Source: Candidatus Altimarinota bacterium (GTDB lineage Bacteria; Patescibacteriota; Gracilibacteria; UBA4473). Taken from it: a DNA stretch of 31,369 nucleotides. Below are positions 8,151 through 15,995 of the stretch, piece by piece. The DNA lies in the NCBI GenBank assembly GCA_018401175.1, contig JAGYLK010000048.1, positions 1 to 31,369 on the forward strand, written 5' to 3'. The stretch's first letter is position 1; each line of letters starts with the position of its first letter. Both the position numbers and the translations under genes were made by a program. The notes beneath the pieces are model-generated. The model was not told the origin of the DNA and did no database searches. It saw only the letters and a list, made by a program, of their open reading frames with translations.

Positions 8151-8312
8151 ATGGATACTGTCAAAAAATTCATGTGTGATGACTGTGAGGCGATTTGGGA
8201 GGAACTTCCTTCCGAAAATGTATTTTGTTTGTCATGCGGATCAAAAAACGTGGAAGATTTGGCAGCTACTTGTCGTGAATGTTGTCGCACGTGTGGACAA
8301 TGTAGCGATTAA
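8151..8312 (+). CDS. Small cysteine-rich (zinc-ribbon-like) protein
   Basis: A 53-residue protein with CDDC near the start, CLSC in the middle and a tail CRECCRTCGQC, nine cysteines in all. Two CxxC knuckles about 17 residues apart suggest a zinc ribbon, and the tail may bind a second metal. The ATG at 8151 is preferred; an upstream TTG-type extension would add a hydrophobic stretch made from the hairpin-flank repeat. No family name can be given. It sits 18 bases before the lipoprotein gene and may be co-transcribed with it. Confidence 0.6.
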   Translation: MDTVKKFMCDDCEAIWEELPSENVFCLSCGSKNVEDLAATCRECCRTCGQCSD

Positions 8313-8330
8313 AATATACATATAAAAAAC

Positions 8331-9752
8331 ATGAAGAAAATTTTTGCAGTGCTCGGAATAGTGCTCATCGGAGCTACTTTTTCTGGATGTAAAAAGAAAG
8401 AAGAACCGGTACGAATTGTTCCGGCTGGTCAAATAGCGCGCATGCAAATCTGGACATCACGAGAAGGAGAAACAATCGATGCTTTGGCTCGGGAATTTGT
8501 CTCTGCCGTCAAAATCCCGGGACTCCTGGTTGATGTTATTTCGTTTGATTCAGATGAAATACTTCAACGAGAACTCGTGGACACATTGGCAGAAGGAAAA
8601 GGGCCAGATGTAGTACTGACTGATGGAGAGTGGATTGCGTCCAATACAGAAAAACTGATTCCATTAGAACAGGAAGAAGGATTTGGTATATCGGAATATG
8701 GCGCTTCTTTTGTTCGTTTGGCATCAGAATTATTAATTCAAAAGAATAATATATACGGTGTCCCAATTGCAGTAGATACGTTAGCGGTAGCGTATAATGA
8801 AGAACATTTGATAGATCGGTTGTTAAATAGAAATCAGCCAGGGCGAACATGGACAGAGTTTCGTCAGGATGTAGAACTTTTGACAAAACAGGATAATTCT
8901 TTTTCTCGTTTTGCTCGATCAGGAGTAGCTATGGGGAGAACGGATAATGTTCATCATGGAGCGGTTCTTCTTGAAAATATAATGCTTCAGCACGGAACGC
9001 CGTTTTTTTCTGAAGATACAACAGAGGCAAAATTTGCTTCTACGATGGGAGTTACGCCAGAAGGAAAGCGTCAAAACTTTGGGATAGAGGGAGTGAAATT
9101 TTTCACCAGTTTTGCCAACAGTCAGTACAAAAATTTTTCATGGAACCAATATCTTGCCTCTCGAGATGACGTGAATCGCGAATTTACTCCATTTGTAAAT
9201 GGAGATGTGTCGATGGTATTTCTGTATCCTGAAGATGTGCAGACATTACGGACGCTTATTGCTGCTCAGAAAAGTTTGCTTTCAGGAACTATAAGTGAAA
9301 AAAATATGCATGTGGCACTTTTGCCACAGATATTAGATCCGGAGAATTCGACGAGTAGAGTTATTTTGGGTCGGTTATTTGCCGGTGCGGTTCCTCGCAC
9401 GACACCATTTCCAGATCAGGCATGGCGATTTTTGAAATATCTCTCAAAGCGGGATACGCAAGCGGGGTTTCATGAAGCTACAAAATTACCAACAGCACGG
9501 TTAGATTTGATTGTTGAACAGGCAGCAGAACCAGAAATGGGAGTATTTGCTCGACAAGCAAAATTTGCTCGTTCTAATCTTATTCCAACAGACAAAAATG
9601 TATTTCGACGACATTTAGAGGCAGTTGTTCAAGGGGTAAATGAAGGAGAAGATGCTGAAAAATTACTTCGAGCGCTTGAAACAGAAATGACTCATGAGCG
9701 TCAGCAAGAACTAAGAAGAGAAAAAATGATCAAACGTGATATACAACAATGA
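8331..9752 (+). CDS. Extracellular solute-binding lipoprotein (SBP family 1-like)
   Basis: 473 residues. A lipoprotein signal is clear: MKKIFAVLGIVLIGATFSGC, with Cys20 as the predicted lipidated residue, followed by KKKEE. The rest resembles ABC sugar-binding proteins: MQIWTSREGETIDALAREF, then GPDVVLTDGEWI (the pattern for PDV and an acidic residue), YGVPIAVDTLAVAYNEEHL, MVFLYPEDV, and a late helix-rich region with PDQAWRFLKYLS. No permease or ATPase gene follows. Instead the stop overlaps the next start as ATGA, coupling it to a single membrane protein. It could bind a sugar or polymer outside the cell, or be a binding fold used for something else. Confidence 0.75.
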   Translation: MKKIFAVLGIVLIGATFSGCKKKEEPVRIVPAGQIARMQIWTSREGETIDALAREFVSAVKIPGLLVDVISFDSDEILQRELVDTLAEGKGPDVVLTDGEWIASNTEKLIPLEQEEGFGISEYGASFVRLASELLIQKNNIYGVPIAVDTLAVAYNEEHLIDRLLNRNQPGRTWTEFRQDVELLTKQDNSFSRFARSGVAMGRTDNVHHGAVLLENIMLQHGTPFFSEDTTEAKFASTMGVTPEGKRQNFGIEGVKFFTSFANSQYKNFSWNQYLASRDDVNREFTPFVNGDVSMVFLYPEDVQTLRTLIAAQKSLLSGTISEKNMHVALLPQILDPENSTSRVILGRLFAGAVPRTTPFPDQAWRFLKYLSKRDTQAGFHEATKLPTARLDLIVEQAAEPEMGVFARQAKFARSNLIPTDKNVFRRHLEAVVQGVNEGEDAEKLLRALETEMTHERQQELRREKMIKRDIQQ

Positions 9753-10924
9753 ATACCCTTTTTCCGCTGAGACAGCAATTAGGAGAATTTTTGGCCATTG
9801 GTGGGGAACTCCTGTTTTGGCTGACGTGGTGGCTTCCAGTTGGATTTTTTCTTGGAGGAGATCCAACGTTATTCGGAATGTTTCATTCAGAGCTTTCGGT
9901 TATTTTTCCTCTTTCCGGAATAGGGATTCTCTTCTGGTGGTTGGGAGAATTATTGCTTTCACCAACGATAAAGCCTCAAAAAATATTGTTTCCTTTGTTC
10001 TGGCTTCTTGCATGGGGGGCAAATGTATTTTTTTCTTTTGATCCCACTGTGTCAGTAATGTTCTTGCTGGTGTGGGCGGTTGGATTGTTGGCACTTGGTA
10101 CAGGAGAAACTTTTTTTGCCACAGGAATACGGCGTATATTTTTTGGAATAGGATTAGCTGCTGGATTTGCGGCGTTGCATTGGATGCCAGTGCTGGATGT
10201 TTCGCCGGTATTATTATCAATTGGCGCTGTTTGGGGATTAATTTTTCTTTCTTGGGAACCCTCGTTTCGTGGAAAATTTTTCTGGCAGATTTTCTTTTTG
10301 GCGGGAGTATTTTTGACTCATAATTTGGCGGTTGAGTTAGCCGCGTTATTGGTTCTCGTTTTTGGTCGACGATGGTTTGGTGTTACTTCAGGAAAAAAAT
10401 CTCCCTTTTGGGGCGCTCTTATGATATGGGGAATTATTTTTGGGTGGAAAATAGCAGAAAACGGACCATTTCTGTTTCGTATACAGCCCTATTGGACAGA
10501 AATATTTCATAATTGGACACAATTGCTTTTGGGGGTTGGGGAAGGACAATTTTTGGTGGGATTGCAAACGTTTTCTCCAACGCTTCTTGATGCCTTCCAA
10601 TTACATATTCCTCAAAGCGGAATAATGCTTACATTTTTTGAGCATGGTATTGTGGGGGTGCTGCTCCTGGGGGCACTGCTGCTTTTTTATAACGCAAAAC
10701 GTCCTTCATTTTTATCGTGGTGGCTTATATTTTTTTGGATGTTTTCGCCCGTTTTTGTAGCACGGGAAGAGGGGATTCTCTTTTTACTCGTGTTGCTCTC
10801 TCTTCAAGTTCCACGAGAACGAATTCAAAACATAAAACCGCGTAGAATACGGATTCAGCGAAAAAGAGTCGGTCGTCCTCGGACAACGTCGACAGCTGAT
10901 GTTGGAGATTTCCCCGCAACTTGA
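9749..10924 (+). CDS. Polytopic membrane protein, O-antigen ligase/polymerase-like
   Basis: 391 residues with about ten or more hydrophobic segments (for example 15-36, 47-68, 81-97, 101-117, 128-145, 153-165 and 178-205). Near the C-terminus it has LLGVGEGQFLVGLQTF and then LHIPQSGIMLTFFEHGIVGVLLL, which is the layout of Wzy_C/O-antigen ligase proteins (a GxGxGxF loop, then an H-N-type loop, then E-x-G-I-x-G). The start overlaps the lipoprotein stop (ATGA). The basic tail after LQVPRERIQN is coded opposite the 3' end of fmt (70-base convergent overlap) and is probably not conserved. Polysaccharide polymerisation or glycan transfer is the best guess. Confidence 0.5.
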   Translation: MNTLFPLRQQLGEFLAIGGELLFWLTWWLPVGFFLGGDPTLFGMFHSELSVIFPLSGIGILFWWLGELLLSPTIKPQKILFPLFWLLAWGANVFFSFDPTVSVMFLLVWAVGLLALGTGETFFATGIRRIFFGIGLAAGFAALHWMPVLDVSPVLLSIGAVWGLIFLSWEPSFRGKFFWQIFFLAGVFLTHNLAVELAALLVLVFGRRWFGVTSGKKSPFWGALMIWGIIFGWKIAENGPFLFRIQPYWTEIFHNWTQLLLGVGEGQFLVGLQTFSPTLLDAFQLHIPQSGIMLTFFEHGIVGVLLLGALLLFYNAKRPSFLSWWLIFFWMFSPVFVAREEGILFLLVLLSLQVPRERIQNIKPRRIRIQRKRVGRPRTTSTADVGDFPAT

Positions 10925-11724
10925 ATGATTTGAAGCCAAAGAGAGTCTTTTTTACAGGGAAGTTCGAGTGAGTTTTCTTTTGGGGCAAGAGAACATTCTA
11001 GTATCTTTACAGAACCATCTTTGGTTGTTATAAAAATCCCGGGCCAGACATCAAATGCGCGAAACTTTCTCATGATTTCTTCAGCGGTTTCTTGCGCCGG
11101 GAAAACTTCACCATCAGCTTTTTCGAATTTTCCACAATGCGTAGCAAGGGATTCATCTTGTGGGAAAGGCGTCAATGTTTCAAAATTGAGAACCAATTCC
11201 GAAATGGCGCTTGCGGATGTTTCCGCCCATTTTTTCCAGAGTTCTTGCGTTCCTCTTTTTCCAATTTTTTCCTTGTGTTGCCAGAGGATATCTCCAGCAT
11301 CGAGTTGGGGAACCATTTTTTGAAGTGTGATTCCTGAAACGAGATCCCCATTCAGAATCGCGGATTGGACAGGGGATGCGCCGCGCCATTGTGGTAAAAG
11401 AGAAAAGTGAATATTTACCGTTGGAGCAATATCAAGAGCTTCTTTTGGGAAAATAACACCCAGAGCTATTACGACGACTAAATCAGGTTTTATTTTTTGA
11501 TATACGGAAAGGACATCATTTTTCTTTTGTACTTCAAAAATTTTTAAATTTTGTTTCACGGCTTCTCTCTTTACAGCACAAGGAGTGAGCGTTTGTTTGC
11601 GTCCTACTTTTTTGTCGGGAGGACACATGACTCCAAGAATTTCTATATCAGCGATTGCCGCAAGAGCTTGTAAACTGGGAACCGCAATTGCGGGAGTTCC
11701 GGCGAAGAGAATTTTTCGTGCCAT
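10855..11724 (-). CDS. fmt: Methionyl-tRNA formyltransferase
   Basis: Fmt formylates initiator Met-tRNA with 10-formyl-THF. The 289 residues (family ~310) begin MARKILFAGTPAIAVPSL. The catalytic block VNIHFSLLPQWRGASPVQSA is intact, with the Asn and His of the active site, and GITLQKMVPQLDAGDIL follows. The C-terminal domain has DGEVFPAQETAEEIMRKFRAFDVWPG, then a shorter tail. The start is the ATG at 11722-11724. It is divergent from yggS with only 29 bases between starts. folC elsewhere in this window fits the folate supply it needs. Confidence 0.95.
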   Translation of the reverse strand: MARKILFAGTPAIAVPSLQALAAIADIEILGVMCPPDKKVGRKQTLTPCAVKREAVKQNLKIFEVQKKNDVLSVYQKIKPDLVVVIALGVIFPKEALDIAPTVNIHFSLLPQWRGASPVQSAILNGDLVSGITLQKMVPQLDAGDILWQHKEKIGKRGTQELWKKWAETSASAISELVLNFETLTPFPQDESLATHCGKFEKADGEVFPAQETAEEIMRKFRAFDVWPGIFITTKDGSVKILECSLAPKENSLELPCKKDSLWLQIIQVAGKSPTSAVDVVRGRPTLFR

Positions 11725-11735
11725 TTTGGTTTAAG

Positions 11736-11756
11736 TATGGCAAACTGCCATCGATG
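11736..11756 (+). promoter_or_regulatory. Inverted-repeat block at the yggS start codon
   Basis: TATGGCA, two bases, CTGCCA, one base and CGATG run into the start codon at 11754. The inverted repeat ATGGCA-AAC-TGCCAT ends two bases before ATG. It matches the block at the hrcA start (4864-4884) in sequence and in distance to the ATG. It also lies upstream of the divergent fmt start. Confidence 0.45.
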
Positions 11757-12368
11757 CAAATCGTGCCAGAAATTCTCAAAAAAGTCGAACTTGCCGGAGC
11801 CAGATTATTGGCGGTGACAAAATATTTCTCTCCAGAAGAGACCCGAGCACTCTTTCCGATATTGAATTATGAGCCAGTAGTTTTGGCTCTTGGCGAAAAT
11901 AGGATTGCGCAGATCCAAGAAAAAAATATTCCGCGAGAAAAACTCCACTTTATCGGAAATATTCAATCACGTGATATTTCTGAAATTGCCAAGCGTTGTT
12001 CGGTGGTGCATTCACTGTGTTCGGTCAAACATGCAGAACTTTTTTCTCAGCAAACAGATGTTCCGGCTGTTTTTATTCAAATAAATATTTCTCGAGAAAA
12101 ACAAAAATCAGGGATTGATCCAGATCACTTGGAGACATTTTTACAGAAGATACAAGAATTTCACTTAGAGATACAGGGTATTTCAGCAATCGGAGCAGGG
12201 GAGTTTCGTCCAGATCAAAAGCGGAAAGAATTTCGTGAATTGGTTTCTTTGCGCAATACGTATCTTCCTGGAAAAAGTATTTCGGCAGGAACCTCTCGTG
12301 ATTTTGAAATAGCATTAGAAGAAGGCATTGAAATTGTACGAGTAGGACAAGCGTTGTTTAGTTTATAG
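11754..12368 (+). CDS. yggS: YggS/PROSC-type pyridoxal-phosphate homeostasis protein
   Basis: A PLP-binding TIM-barrel protein that balances vitamin B6 levels. The ATG at 11754 gives 204 residues, a little short of the usual ~230. The PLP lysine is in LLAVTKYF (~residue 23). Family blocks follow: LGENRIAQIQEK, LHFIGNIQSRDI, FIQINISREKQKSGI, and near the end SAGTSRDFEIALEEGIEIVRVGQALF. The last residues FSL and the TAG stop lie in a heptamer repeat (12357-12377), so the usual tail after ALFG has probably been replaced by repeat sequence. Confidence 0.9.
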   Translation: MQIVPEILKKVELAGARLLAVTKYFSPEETRALFPILNYEPVVLALGENRIAQIQEKNIPREKLHFIGNIQSRDISEIAKRCSVVHSLCSVKHAELFSQQTDVPAVFIQINISREKQKSGIDPDHLETFLQKIQEFHLEIQGISAIGAGEFRPDQKRKEFRELVSLRNTYLPGKSISAGTSRDFEIALEEGIEIVRVGQALFSL

Positions 12369-12377
12369 TTCATAGTT
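12357..12377 (-). repeat. Heptamer array over the yggS stop codon
   Basis: On the minus strand AACTATG, AACTATA and AACTAAA are in 7-base register. The array spans the last codons and stop of yggS, like the array at the end of pgk. Confidence 0.5.
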
Positions 12378-12451
12378 TATTTTGTGGTGTCTTTTGCTTT
12401 TTGACGATTCCATTTTTACGCTTCTCGACTTTTATTAAACGGGTTTTCTGC

Positions 12452-12479
12452 TTGAAACTTTTTTGAAAATCTGTACAAA
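12452..12479 (+). promoter_or_regulatory. Candidate promoter for nadK, nearly leaderless
   Basis: TTGAAA (12452-12457) and TACAAA (12474-12479) are 16 bases apart. The start codons at 12484 and 12487 lie 4 and 7 bases past the -10 box, so transcription would begin at or next to the ATG. Confidence 0.4.
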
Positions 12480-12483
12480 GACC

Positions 12484-13395
12484 ATGATGGAAAAATCTTC
12501 TCCCAAAACTTCATTTCGTCGGGTAGCAATTTATACGCATAATAAACCAGCGAAGGAAAAGGAGGAGCGGCAGTTTATAAAAGAAAAAATGATTCCTTTT
12601 CTCCAAAGAAATGGAGTCACAGAAATTCATGGAGATATCCGAACGGTTTCTTTGTTGGAAAGCGCAGTTGATTTGATTGACGATGAACAGTCATATGATT
12701 TGAAAATTGGAATCGGGGGAGATGGGACATTATTAAAAATGATGCGTACATTGCAAAAAAACGATGGATTGTTGTTGGGAATTAATTTTGGAACACTCGG
12801 ATTTCTTTCAGAATTGCACCCTTCTCAATGGGAAGAGACATTGACACAGATTTTTCGTGGAAAGTATTTTATAGATGAGCGGATGCTCCTGAAGGCTTTT
12901 GTATGGCGTCAAAATGCGCATGGAGAAAAGGAAAAGATATTTCGGGCGTACGCATTGAATGATTTAGTATTTGGTCACGGAGGATTAGCACGATTAACGA
13001 ATTTTCGTGTTCGAGTAGGACGTCGTAATCTTTCTACATATCGTGCAGATGGATTGATTTTTGCTACTCCGACTGGAACGACAGCATATTCTTTATCTGC
13101 AGGAGGTCCGATTGTTCATCCAGGAGTGAATGCGGTAACGGTTACTCCGGTTGCCCCACATCGATTAACGCATCGTCCTATTGTATTAGGGGCAGATCGG
13201 GCCATAAATCTTGATTTTGATGCGCGAGCAGAATCGGTTTCCTTGACGGTTGATGGACAGATTCATTTTTCTATGAGACCGACTGATGAGGTGACGATTC
13301 AGCGCGCAACCCGTACTGCGAAGTTTATTCGTTTGAAACAATCTCACTTTTTTCGTACGTTACGGAACAAGATGGGGTGGGGAGAGAAGAAATAA
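12484..13395 (+). CDS. nadK: NAD kinase
   Basis: NadK phosphorylates NAD to NADP with ATP or polyphosphate. From the ATG at 12484 it is 303 residues; the next codon but none is also ATG (12487), and either may be used. The glycine-rich GGDGTLL motif is in LKIGIGGDGTLLKMM, the second conserved block is ALNDLVFGHGGLARL (Asn-Asp where Asn-Glu is usual), and the third is DGLIFATPTGTTAYSLSAGGPIVHP. VTPVAPHRLTHRPIV and VSLTVDGQ complete the C-terminal beta region. No SD is seen. Confidence 0.95.
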   Translation: MMEKSSPKTSFRRVAIYTHNKPAKEKEERQFIKEKMIPFLQRNGVTEIHGDIRTVSLLESAVDLIDDEQSYDLKIGIGGDGTLLKMMRTLQKNDGLLLGINFGTLGFLSELHPSQWEETLTQIFRGKYFIDERMLLKAFVWRQNAHGEKEKIFRAYALNDLVFGHGGLARLTNFRVRVGRRNLSTYRADGLIFATPTGTTAYSLSAGGPIVHPGVNAVTVTPVAPHRLTHRPIVLGADRAINLDFDARAESVSLTVDGQIHFSMRPTDEVTIQRATRTAKFIRLKQSHFFRTLRNKMGWGEKK

Positions 13396-13416
13396 TTTTT
13401 TAAAAGGAGAAGTATC

Positions 13417-13445
13417 TTGAAAAAAGGAGAAGTATTTGGTATACT
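13417..13445 (+). promoter_or_regulatory. Sigma-70-type promoter before a small gene
   Basis: TTGAAA (13417-13422), a 17-base spacer and TATACT (13440-13445): near-consensus with ideal spacing. The decamer GGAGAAGTAT occurs twice here, at 13406-13415 and in the spacer. Transcription should start near 13452, which argues for the ATG at 13474 as the start of the next gene. Confidence 0.7.
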
Positions 13446-13473
13446 TTTTCTTGGTTTTTTAAAAAATAGACTC

Positions 13474-13695
13474 ATGTCGTTGGAGATAATGGATGCCATA
13501 GTGATTAAAAAGAGACAGCAAAAACTCACTGTACAAGCAGAGAATGGAAATCAAAAGACGGAGTTTTTTAGTAATACAGTAGGAGCAAAAAAAATAGAAC
13601 ATATTCACGTTGGGGATTCCGTGAAAGTTTTGGTGAATCCATTATTTCACACACAAGGATCTATAAAGGCAGCTATAGAAAAAATACTTTTGTAA
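13474..13695 (+). CDS. Small hypothetical protein
   Basis: A 73-residue protein starting MSLEIMDAIVIKKRQQ. It alternates short hydrophobic strands with charged turns (DAIVIKKRQQKLTVQ, HVGDSVKVLVNP), suggesting a small beta-barrel of OB or KOW type, but no family is recognised. A near-consensus promoter lies just upstream and a strong hairpin terminator just downstream, so it is a single-gene transcript. The start 13474 fits the promoter; a TTG at 13417 would put the promoter inside the gene. Confidence 0.6.
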   Translation: MSLEIMDAIVIKKRQQKLTVQAENGNQKTEFFSNTVGAKKIEHIHVGDSVKVLVNPLFHTQGSIKAAIEKILL

Positions 13696-13715
13696 AAAAG
13701 TTGTATCTCATTTCA

Positions 13716-13751
13716 AAAAGAAGGTGAGAAGTCGATTTCTCACCTTCTTTT
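13716..13751. terminator. Bidirectional terminator between the small gene and hppA
   Basis: A 15-bp perfect stem, with GAAGGTGAGAA pairing to TTCTCACCTTC and flanking A/T pairs, and loop GTCGAT. It has A runs on one side and T runs on the other, so it works in both directions between two convergent genes. Confidence 0.85.
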
Positions 13752-13768
13752 CTAATAATAGACTGAAA

Positions 13769-15799
13769 TTATCCCAACAATCCGTTTGCCGTAAAGAGTC
13801 CAGCAAAAATTAATGAAACAACGGTCATTAGTTTAATTAAGATATTGATAGATGGTCCCGAGGTGTCTTTAAAAGGATCACCAACGGTATCACCTGTAAC
13901 GGCTGCTTTGTGTGCATCAGACCCTTTTCCTCCGTGCGCACCAGCCTCAATGTATTTCTTAGCGTTATCCCAAGCACCTCCTGAGTTCGCCATTGAGATA
14001 GCGAGCATTACTCCACTTACAAGTGCTCCTGCGAGCAATCCGCCAAGAGCGGTTGATCCAAGAAGAAGTCCCACAGCAACAGGAACAATCACCGCCATAA
14101 GTCCTGGTGCAATCATTTCTCGAATAGCAGCGGTAGTAGAGATGTCTACACAACGTGCGTGATCTGCTTTTGCAGTTCCTTCCATCAATCCTTTGATTTC
14201 TCGGAATTGACGACGTACTTCTTCAATCATGTCAAACGCAGCACGTCCGACAGCTGACATGGTCATAGCTGAGAAAACGAAGGGCAACAATCCTCCGAGA
14301 AGAAGACCGATAATTACATTTGGTGTCATGATATCGATTGCTTGCAAATTCGCCGCCTGTGAGTAGGCAGAGAACAAAGCAAGTGCGGTGAGTGCAGCAG
14401 ATCCGATGGCGAACCCCTTTCCAATCGCGGCAGTCGTATTTCCAGCAGAATCAAGTGCATCTGTCTTTTTTCGTACATCTGCTCCTAGTTCAGCCATTTC
14501 TGCGATTCCTCCGGCGTTATCGGCAACTGGTCCGTATGCGTCAACAGCAAGAGAGATTCCGAGAGTCGAAAGCATTCCTACAGCGGCGATAGCGATTCCG
14601 TAGAGTCCCGCAAAGTGGAACGCAATGAAGATAGCAACACAGATTAAAATAACAGGTGTAGCTACGGATCGATATCCGAGAGCGAGTCCTTCGATAATTG
14701 TCGTAGCGGCTCCTGTCGCGGTAGCGTCAGCTACTTTCTGTACTGGTGAGTGATTTTCAGAAGTGTAGTATTCTGTGATTTTTCCAATTGCAACTCCTAC
14801 AACAAGTCCACCAGCCATAGCGATGAATACGCCGAGACCGTTGTCTCCCAGGAAGTAATTTGCCAAAAAATATCCAGCAATAACGACGAGTGCAGAAGCG
14901 ATCCAGAGTCCTCCGTGAAGAGCTGCTCCGATGTTTTCTTTTTTTCCAACACGAACGAAGAATGTTCCGATAATAGAACAAATAATTCCAACTCCAGCTA
15001 AGGCAAGCGGGAAGAAGATTCCATTCATTCCAAATACGACAAATCCGAGAACCATCGCAGAGATGATTGATCCGACGTATGACTCAAAAAGATCTGCTCC
15101 CATTCCTGCCACGTCACCAACATTATCACCAACATTGTCGGCGATTGTTGCTGGGTTTCGAGGATCATCCTCTGGAATTCCTGCCTCAACTTTTCCAACT
15201 AAGTCAGCTCCAACGTCTGCCGCCTTGGTGTAGATTCCTCCACCAACACGAGCAAACAAAGCGATTGAAGATGCCCCAAGAGCAAATCCAGTAATAACAT
15301 TCAATATCACCTCTGTTTCAATTCCGAGCTGAGTGAAGAGTGCCATGAGAATGGTGAGTCCCAACAAACCAAGACCAACAACAGATAATCCCATAACGGC
15401 TCCCGATCGGAACGCTACCGTAAGAGCTGATCCCAAACTTGTACGAGCCGCTTCAGCAGTGCGTACGTTTGCCTTGGTCGCAATTTTCATACCAAAGAAT
15501 CCAGCAAGTACACTTGAGACAGCTCCATAGACAAAAGATACAGCCGTCCAAAGTCCTTCATTTACAGGGGTAAGTGAGTTATCTAAGAAGAAATACAAAA
15601 TAACCGCGAGTATTACAACAAAGATAGAAAGTACTTTGTACTCACGAGTGAGAAATGCCATTGCTCCTTCAGAAATAGCTTTTGCAATTTCTTGCATTTT
15701 TGCATTCCCAGCAGATTTTTTTCCGATGAGTACGGAAAAGATTGCGGCGACCAGAAGGGAAGCAAGACTGGTCAGTCCAATGATAAGGAAATAGTTCAT
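13769..15799 (-). CDS. hppA: Membrane-bound ion-translocating pyrophosphatase, K+-dependent type
   Basis: It couples pyrophosphate hydrolysis to pumping of H+ or Na+ across the cytoplasmic membrane. From ATG 15797-15799 it is 676 residues with some 16 membrane segments. The substrate-site blocks are DVGADLVGKVE (195-205), DDPRN (211-215) and DNVGDNVGD (221-229); a second acidic site is DAYGPVADNAGGIAEMAEL (~420-438). GNTTAAIGKG at 453-462 has Ala and Gly where K+-independent enzymes have Lys and Thr, so K+ dependence is expected. Whether it moves H+ or Na+ cannot be decided by eye. The frame is open further upstream, but MNYFLIIGLTSL is the natural start. A convergent terminator follows. Confidence 0.95.
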   Translation of the reverse strand: MNYFLIIGLTSLASLLVAAIFSVLIGKKSAGNAKMQEIAKAISEGAMAFLTREYKVLSIFVVILAVILYFFLDNSLTPVNEGLWTAVSFVYGAVSSVLAGFFGMKIATKANVRTAEAARTSLGSALTVAFRSGAVMGLSVVGLGLLGLTILMALFTQLGIETEVILNVITGFALGASSIALFARVGGGIYTKAADVGADLVGKVEAGIPEDDPRNPATIADNVGDNVGDVAGMGADLFESYVGSIISAMVLGFVVFGMNGIFFPLALAGVGIICSIIGTFFVRVGKKENIGAALHGGLWIASALVVIAGYFLANYFLGDNGLGVFIAMAGGLVVGVAIGKITEYYTSENHSPVQKVADATATGAATTIIEGLALGYRSVATPVILICVAIFIAFHFAGLYGIAIAAVGMLSTLGISLAVDAYGPVADNAGGIAEMAELGADVRKKTDALDSAGNTTAAIGKGFAIGSAALTALALFSAYSQAANLQAIDIMTPNVIIGLLLGGLLPFVFSAMTMSAVGRAAFDMIEEVRRQFREIKGLMEGTAKADHARCVDISTTAAIREMIAPGLMAVIVPVAVGLLLGSTALGGLLAGALVSGVMLAISMANSGGAWDNAKKYIEAGAHGGKGSDAHKAAVTGDTVGDPFKDTSGPSINILIKLMTVVSLIFAGLFTANGLLG

Positions 15800-15829
15800 G
15801 TGAGAAAAAGGGTTAAATTTTCGTTGCGA

Positions 15830-15857
15830 ATTGTAGGGGAAATCAATGAGAACGCAA
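15830..15857 (-). promoter_or_regulatory. Possible hppA promoter
   Basis: On the minus strand TTGCGT and TACAAT are 16 bases apart and end about 30 bases before the hppA ATG. The -35 box is weak. Confidence 0.3.
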
Positions 15858-15943
15858 ATTTTGTTGGAAGTTTGTAATTGCAGCAAAAACGAATTATTTG
15901 TCTCCTATAAAAAACAACGGATACATGAAATTATCACAAACAA

Positions 15944-15971
15944 AAAATGACGGAATTGTTTCCGTCATTTT
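15944..15971. terminator. Terminator after pgk
   Basis: AAAATGACGGAA pairs perfectly with TTCCGTCATTTT around loop TTGT: 12 bp, flanked by A and T tracts. It follows the pgk stop on the minus strand. Confidence 0.75.
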
Positions 15972-15995
15972 AACTATAAACTATTAACTGGTAAC
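15972..15995 (+). repeat. Heptamer array over the pgk stop codon
   Basis: AACTATA, AACTATT, AACTGGT and a partial AAC lie in 7-base register. The array covers the last codons and TAA of pgk (residues VTS then stop). Confidence 0.6.

Noticed and set aside
9311..9327. GTGGCA/TGCCAC palindrome in the lipoprotein gene, similar to the hrcA/yggS block
   Set aside because: It lies inside a coding region, has a 4-base spacer and lacks the CGATG flank.
13417..13473. Longer version of the small protein starting with TTG at 13417
   Set aside because: This stretch is a near-consensus promoter (TTGAAA-N17-TATACT), so it should not be translated.
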